Of a stretch of DNA of 64,000 bases, positions 58,197-64,000 are shown piece after piece. Numbering within the stretch: position 1 is the first letter of the stretch; the number at the start of each line of letters is the position of its first letter. The notes under the pieces were generated by a model that made no database searches, was not told the DNA's origin, and saw only the letters and a list, made by a program, of their open reading frames with translations. A program made the translations under genes and the position numbers. Origin of the DNA: Orientallactaga sibirica (lineage: Eukaryota; Chordata; Mammalia; Rodentia; Dipodidae); the NCBI GenBank assembly GCA_036365145.1, contig JAEOAD010000029.1, positions 23,545,001 to 23,609,000 of the forward strand, written 5' to 3'.

Positions 58197-58344
58197 ACAC
58201 CACAACAGAAGGATGCTGTAATTTTTTCATGTACTTGTTTTTGTTAATAGCAATCAAAAACTGGTATCTTTCAATTAATCTTTCAATTAATGCAGATAAT
58301 TTGAAGAAAATAGAAAAATTTTTATCAATTTTTTGTGTGTATGA

Positions 58345-58389
<45 letters not shown>
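58345..58389. repeat. (GT)n microsatellite
   Basis: About 22 near-perfect GT units. The VCVCVC ORF at 58229-58600 and the HTHTHT ORF on the other strand are its products. Confidence 0.97.
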
Positions 58390-58391
58390 GT

Positions 58392-58670
58392 GTTTATATT
58401 TGTCAGTGTGGGTGAATGCATTCCATGGTGAATGTGTGGACATCAATGGACATCTTTGGGTGTCAATCCTTACTTTCCAGCTTGTTTGTGGTAGCAGCTC
58501 TTGTTGTTTGCCACTGTACTTACCAGATAAGCTGGCCCATGAGCTTCTGGGTGATACTACTATCTCAGTCTCCCTTTTCTTTCTATGTGTGTTGGGATAA
58601 CAGCTTCCAGTGCTGCAGGATCCTTCTTTTATGTGAATTCTAGAGACCCAAATTCAGGTACTTATGCATT
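58392..58670 (-). mobile_element. B4-like SINE, antisense
   Basis: The order 'tttgggtgtcaatccttact', 'ttccagcttgtttgtggtag', 'ctggcccatgagcttctggg', 'tgttgggataacagc', 'gacccaaattcaggtactta' is that of a reversed rodent B4 element. The GT microsatellite lies at its tail side, a common arrangement for this family. Confidence 0.55.
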
Positions 58671-59342
58671 AAGTGTAGACCTAAATGCAAATACAGATAT
58701 AGATTACATAGGTTAAGTATAGATTAGGTTGGAAGTATTCTAATCTCATGAAGAGATAGGTATGTAAATTATAAGAAACAATAATACTGTAAGACAATTT
58801 TGATGCAAATTTTCTATAAAAATGAAAGCATAAGGAGATTTGTGGAAGACTTCATAAAGTCCAGGCTTTATGAGAAAACTGGAAACATAATCTGAAATGT
58901 ACACAGCTATAAATGTTTACCTTACACATTATAAAAATAAAGAACAAGTATCAGCAATTGTTCAAGAAAAATAAACTACTACTATTTATTTAATGTTTCT
59001 AGTTACTGAAACTAACGTTAAAAGAAAAGTAACAAAAAGCAGAGGAAATGGACCAAAATGCAACATTTCTTATGACACATGAATAAACTGAAATTATATT
59101 TAAGGAGTCAGCTGAAACATTCATTGAAATTTAAGAACAGGAATAACATCTCAAAGTGTACTTCCACATTCCTAAGTACAGATTCATTTTAGAAAGGAGC
59201 AAATATTCTAGAGGAAGAGATCAAGTTAAGAGCTTGTCTGTCTCAGATCAATAAGGAGAAATGTCTGAATTGAGAACTGATTATCAAGCTATAAATGAGA
59301 ACATGTACAGGTACATATAATCTAAGCAGGCTTACTCCCTGG
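58671..59342. other. No recognised gene or repeat
   Basis: AT-rich sequence without interpretable ORFs. Confidence 0.5.
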
Positions 59343-59370
59343 TTTTTTTTTTTTTTTTTTTTTTTTTTTC
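59343..59370. repeat. T28 homopolymer run
   Basis: An uninterrupted run of 28 T. It looks like the tail of a minus-strand retroposon, but the sequence to its right matches no element I know and no flanking duplication is visible. Confidence 0.95.
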
Positions 59371-60205
59371 AGGAAAGAAAGTGGTGACTGATACCAGTCA
59401 GCAGAGTCATGGTGACTAAGGTAGATGAGGGGAAAGAAGAGATATGTGGATTTGAGCTTGTGTTAATCTGGAGGTCTTTGCTAGGGTTTCAGGCCATACA
59501 TCAAAAGGGAAGAGCAAAGAGACCATTGGAGGAGAAAATAAGTTGCATTATTTACTACTAATTTATAATCATTTAATTTAAATCAATCCACCCACCAACT
59601 TAAGTGATATTAAATCGCATTTAATGTGCTTAATGTTTATCCTTCATCCAATATACCTAATAGATTCTCCAGATACACTTCAAAGAGCAGACATATCCTT
59701 CCTTCTCAGTGTAGCTTACCAGAATTTGTGACTATGTAATTTAGCACCTATCAGGTTCACCTTTGAAATATGCACACTCACATGGAATGAGTTGATTAGG
59801 AAGGAATTTGAACACCTGTTAGATACTAGGTAAACTATATTTTCCAGTGTTGACTAATTGTAAAAGTATATTTAGAAGAACAGCTCTACAGGGTTAAATT
59901 TGTTGTATAAAATGATCTATGTATTAAATCTTTTATTTTAAAAATCCTGTTCATTTTGTATAAATCACTGATTTCATATTTCATTTGCATTGTGTATTGA
60001 ATATGTAGATGCTAGCTTGTGTCACAAGACTATTCACTAGAATTGTATCAGATACCTCAAGAGCTCTTTGAAAACAGAGTAAGATATAATAAACAATATA
60101 AAATAAATTGATATGGGAGAAAAACACATAGGTATGTCAGTTCTTACTATTTACTGCCAAGTACATAAGCAGTATATAATTCAAACTTATGGCTTATTTA
60201 CTTTA
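59371..60205. other. No recognised gene or repeat
   Basis: The first 150 bases (59371-59520) could be the body of an unidentified retrocopy. The rest is AT-rich and featureless. Confidence 0.4.
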
Positions 60206-60210
60206 AATAT

Positions 60211-60599
60211 TGTGGTAGTTTGAATATATGTCCCCCAATATATTCAATGTTTTATTACTTTATAGTTTGCATCTGCAATCACCTTGCTAGAGGCAAGGTC
60301 ACTGGGGGCCGGTCTTAAGGTGTGGTGATGGTTTGAGATTCCATTGTAAAGATATGCAAATGTGCCTAGCAGGAGTTCCTGAAGTGTGCTGTGTGACCTT
60401 TTGGCAGTAGTTTTGCTCTGTGTGCTGTGGTGGCTGATTGGCTTTGTCTTTCTCTCCTTGGCCCTGTGAAAGCAGGCTGCTTCTCCTGCCTTTATGGAAC
60501 TTCCCCTGGATCTGTAAGCTTCAATAAATAATATCCCTTCCTCCATAACTGTGCCTGGTCTGGAAGTTCATCTCAGCGAACCTGAAGCTGTCTGCTACA
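60211..60599 (+). mobile_element. Solo LTR, sister of the LTR at 18103
   Basis: A 389-bp LTR with the same ends (TGTGGTAG...CTGCTACA), a shared AATAAATAATATCCCTTCC signal and few differences from the copy at 18103. The target duplication AATAT lies at 60206-60210 and 60600-60604. The 100-aa minus ORF at 60244-60546 is a shadow; the same frame start is seen in the 18103 copy. Confidence 0.92.
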
Positions 60600-60604
60600 A
60601 ATAT

Positions 60605-61867
60605 GAAGGTATAAACTTACTTTTCCATTTACACTCTAGCAAGTCAGAGTTGTTAGTATAAATACAGGCAAATGTGTGTTGATTTCTGCAGTGTCTAGAC
60701 ATTGGCATTTCTGTTATTCCCCAATCCAGAGATTTTAAGTTCATAGTATTTCATATTAATGGGAGCTTTGCTGCAGGGTTCTTTCCTAAAACAACTGATG
60801 CCTTAAGGACAATTTAGGTCTAAAGCATTCTGAGGAATTATTTATTTGTAGATCTTAAAATGAACAATAAAGGAAATAGCAGAATGGAGACCGGCCTGGA
60901 GGGCCCTTCATAATGCTGAGTGTCAGAAATATCTGAATAGCCAGATGTCTTTCTTACATACTGCCATACAGCAACTTTGGGCAGTACTTGTGAGAATGAC
61001 TTTTCCACATCAATTACATTTGAGTGTAAGAAATGGAGTTTATTTCTCCTGATGAAGGAACATTAAATCAAATGGAACTTTGAATTACCTTTTGAGAATA
61101 CCACTTCATGTTTATATCACATGACATAATAATGAATGCCATGAAAATTTATGAAATTTAAGGTTATTTGATAATTGTACTCTCAAATTAAACTATTGAG
61201 TTAGACAGGAATGCAATTGTGGTTTTACTTAAAAATATGTTAAACATATGAATATATTGTAGAGAACAACACAATTTTGGGGGGATTGAGTGGACCAGTA
61301 AACAGTTGTTTCAAAGTACAGTCCAATAGGAGAACACAAATAATATAAAAGAGTGGATTTTTTATGCTGTGTCTCACAGTATTATGCCATGGTGTTAATA
61401 GATTTGAGATTATTGTTTTGACTACCTTTGTCTTCATCTCTTCAAGTACAAAAAGCAAATAGTTGCAGAAGAAATAAAAAAGTTTCAACATCTGATGTAA
61501 GAAAAAAGTGTGAATATTTTTATTAGATAAAACAGTTTATATCTCTAGGCAAACACATATTAGTTTTGTCTTTTGAAAAAAATATCTTTTTTCTGATATT
61601 CTATTTCTTTATCCTTAAAATAGACACAGTGTTGCTTTCGTCCCAAAGTAGTAATAAAAAATAAGTGAAATTGTCAGGCAAAGTGGTAAACACAGGTTTG
61701 AGAAATATTCATTTTTCTCTTGGCTCTCTGTACTCTAGATAGTGGAGATGGAACACATTGTATTCTATATAAATGTTTAAAAATCTGTAAAGTATATCTG
61801 ATAAATTTAAATTTTGAAAATTTTACGAGAAACTATACTTGTGAAAAAAAAAAGAAAAAAAAACATT
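60605..61867. other. Unique AT-rich stretch, no gene seen
   Basis: No repeat signature. The 83-aa minus ORF at 61240-61491 shows no recognisable domain. Confidence 0.5.
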
Positions 61868-62060
61868 GTACTGAAGAGATGGCTTAGAAGTTAAGATGCT
61901 TGCCTACAAAACCTAAGAACCCAGGTTCGATTTCCCAGTACCCATGTAAGCCAGATGCACAAAGGTGAGGCAAGTGTAAGGCTGCACATGCCCACTCTAT
62001 ATCTCTGTCTCTCTCTCCCTTGCTCTCTCTGAAAAAAATTAAAATAAATTAACAAAATTA
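61868..62060 (+). mobile_element. tRNA-derived SINE, diverged head
   Basis: It contains 'actgaagagatggcttagaa', 'caggttcgatttcccagtac' (well-kept B box), 'agccagatgcacaaaggtga', a CT block and an AAATTAAAATAAATTAAC tail. Confidence 0.9.
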
Positions 62061-63103
62061 TTTAAGCAAAGTATACATTCTACATGTATGGGTAAGACTG
62101 TGTGTTACTGTGCTGAGATATAAAAACTACATTTAGCATCAGCTTGGAACTCACACATAATTCTGATTGACTTAGTACACAGTTGGATGATTATGGAGTT
62201 TTTCTCAGTTCCCAGGTATTATAATTTGCCTGGAAACCATTGCTGGGGGATAGTCCTTCCCTTTTATTTTGACATGAGCCAAAAGGCACATTTATTCCTG
62301 CATTAGATTTAATTCTTGCCAACACTGCCAACCTTGGGAGCTGCCCACAGTCATTACCTACAGTATTACGTTTTCAGGGTTTACCTGCATTTCTTTATCC
62401 TAGATGTACTACTTCTGCATGTACATATTGTCTATATAGACAGCTCTGTAAGGATCAACCCTCTACATTATTTCTGCTGGATATTTTGTTCAATGGCTGG
62501 AGTGTCTGTCTAAGTAAAACATCTTCAATGAGGCAATTTTATATGATGGTGGAATGAAAGTACTGAATCAGCATATCATCATTCTGTATCCCTATGGATA
62601 GGCCTGATTCCAGCTACAGAACCCTGTTCTTGATCACTAGATGAAGAGATGGAGCAGTGTTGTATTGTAATTTGCTACATAAAAAGGGGATATATTTATA
62701 AAAGAGGAATAGCGATCTGGGATGAAAGGATTCTCAACTCTCCATGTTAAGATCATGACGTGTTCACTATATGACTTATGTCAATGTTATCCTCGTATTT
62801 TCTTATTGATTTTAAGATTTCTTGGATTAGACATAGGGTTTTCATAAGCTCCCCAGGTATTGCAATATAACCTATTTGAGATGTCCATTTGTAAATCCTC
62901 AGAAATTGTGACTATATTAACACACATGGCATATTGCAATGTGGAATTAGAGGTATTATTGCCTCAGCTTGACCCAGTGAATTAACTAACAGCTTGAATG
63001 ATTGGGTGTTTAAATAGTCTTTAAAAAAGAGATAGAAGAGTAATATCATGTCATCAGAGATTAAGCAACCAATGCTAGATAAAGTGGAAGATTTACCCAG
63101 TTA
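62061..63103. other. Unique stretch, no gene seen
   Basis: Mixed composition. The ORF at 62316-62513 has no recognisable domain. Confidence 0.5.
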
Positions 63104-63129
63104 CTATATATATATATATATATATATAT
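63104..63129. repeat. (TA)n microsatellite
   Basis: About 13 perfect TA units. Confidence 0.95.
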
Positions 63130-64000
63130 CCTGTTTACTGGTACCATTCCTAGGACTCATATTGATCACAACAATGAGGGAATAATGATATAAATATAAA
63201 ACCATTATTTAATGTTATCAAGACAAGTTCTATCTGGGTAGGCTTTGGGCTACTTAGTAGCACTGACACTTGGATAAGCTAATTCACTGTTTTGCATTGG
63301 TTGCTGCAGATGTAATGTGACAATGATAGTTCTATATACCTTAGGAGATGTATTTGGGGAAGACATTAGGTGCAATACATAGATCTGATAACCTGACATA
63401 CAGACAGCATCAAGTAACAACAATAATGCTGATTGTTTTTATGATGGACACTACTCTTTGTAAAGAATTGTACTTTGCCCAGATAGTCACACTCACTTTA
63501 AAATGCCCTCTTATGTTTATTATCTAGGAGGTATCTTTTGAAAATTAGTTTTTCTTAGCTTCCTAATTAACTTTTCTTTTTAGCATAAACAACTCAGTAT
63601 ATTGGTTCTTTTGAGCTCATGGCTTTTTCCTGCTCCATCTGGCTGATGGATTTCACCTTTTTGGATCCAGGTTTTTAAACTCCTCATGCCACCTGTCACC
63701 ATACATTGTCAAAGCCAAGCTCTGTCTACCTAGTTGGACATTTTCCAGCCTTTTGCTACAGGGCTGTTCCTATGCCAGGGAAATATGTCTTGTCTCCTTT
63801 AACCCTTGTGTGCCCAGCATAGATTAAAAACACAACAGAAGCCAACTTCTGTATTGTTTGTGAGAACTCTTAGGTGCTTCAGGACAACAATAATCTGCAT
63901 TCAGCATAAAAAGAAAGATACTTCTCTCAGACATTGGAGAGTACTGAACAAATTGTTGTCCCCTTTTCTCTATGAAACAATGACTAGAGCCATTTTCTGA
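63130..64000. other. No recognised gene or repeat
   Basis: An ORF from 63806 runs off the right edge, but its translation has no domain pattern. A pyrimidine tract plus AG at about 63573-63584 resembles a splice acceptor by chance only. Confidence 0.45.

Noticed and set aside
58229..58600. A 123-aa ORF with VCVCVC and an opposite HTHTHT ORF
   Set aside because: Both are products of the GT microsatellite and the adjoining antisense SINE.
63573..64000. Possible exon after a pyrimidine tract and AG, with an ORF to the right edge
   Set aside because: The translation lacks any domain or plausible splice donor context; such motifs are frequent by chance in AT-rich DNA.

Overview
This window looks like non-coding nuclear DNA from a rodent. 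It is AT-rich and has no open reading frame that reads as a cellular gene. It is densely filled with retroelements: 7SL-derived B1 monomers, a tRNA-derived SINE with a CT-rich 3' part and an AATAAA-type tail, ID-like and B4-like SINEs, rodent L1 pieces, and MaLR-type LTRs. The B1 variant (ending 'gagaccctacctcgaaaaacc') and the tRNA-SINE variant ('ggctggagagatggcttag...', then 'agccagatgcacaaggtgg') are not the mouse or rat forms. From memory they best fit a dipodoid such as a jerboa (Jaculus). That species call is inference and needs a repeat-library search.

Layout. Positions 1-3.7 kb hold antisense L1 pieces (ORF1 start plus 5'UTR, split by a B1, then 3'UTR-like sequence). From 3.7 to 21 kb the DNA is mostly unique and AT-rich, with scattered SINEs and MaLR LTRs, including a solo LTR at 18.1 kb with an intact 5-bp target duplication. 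From 21.7 to 25.6 kb is a nested cluster: an older rodent repeat split by a B1, a MaLR element with LTR, internal region and LTR (itself hit by a B1), and an antisense L1 3'UTR. At 26.6 kb there is a small retrocopy whose body has the layout of an H/ACA snoRNA. From 30.3 to 33.6 kb an L1 3' end abuts a second L1 with a large ORF2 deletion and a young B1 insertion. At 36.7-37.2 kb lies an ERV-like LTR, and at 41.4-43.7 kb a decayed endogenous retrovirus with Env remnants. From 48.7 to 51.7 kb is an L1 that keeps its 5' end, with a degenerate ~80-100 bp tandem array in its 5'UTR, but has lost its 3' end. From 56 to 58.7 kb there is L1 3'UTR-like sequence, an MLT2-like LTR split by a SINE, and a microsatellite with a B4-like SINE. 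A second copy of the 18.1-kb solo LTR sits at 60.2 kb.

Nothing here works together as a gene system; the content is a record of retrotransposition. The observations most worth following are the snoRNA-like retrocopy, the L1 5'UTR repeat array, and the evidence that two unrelated 5'UTRs are joined to the same L1 body about 35 bp upstream of ORF1.
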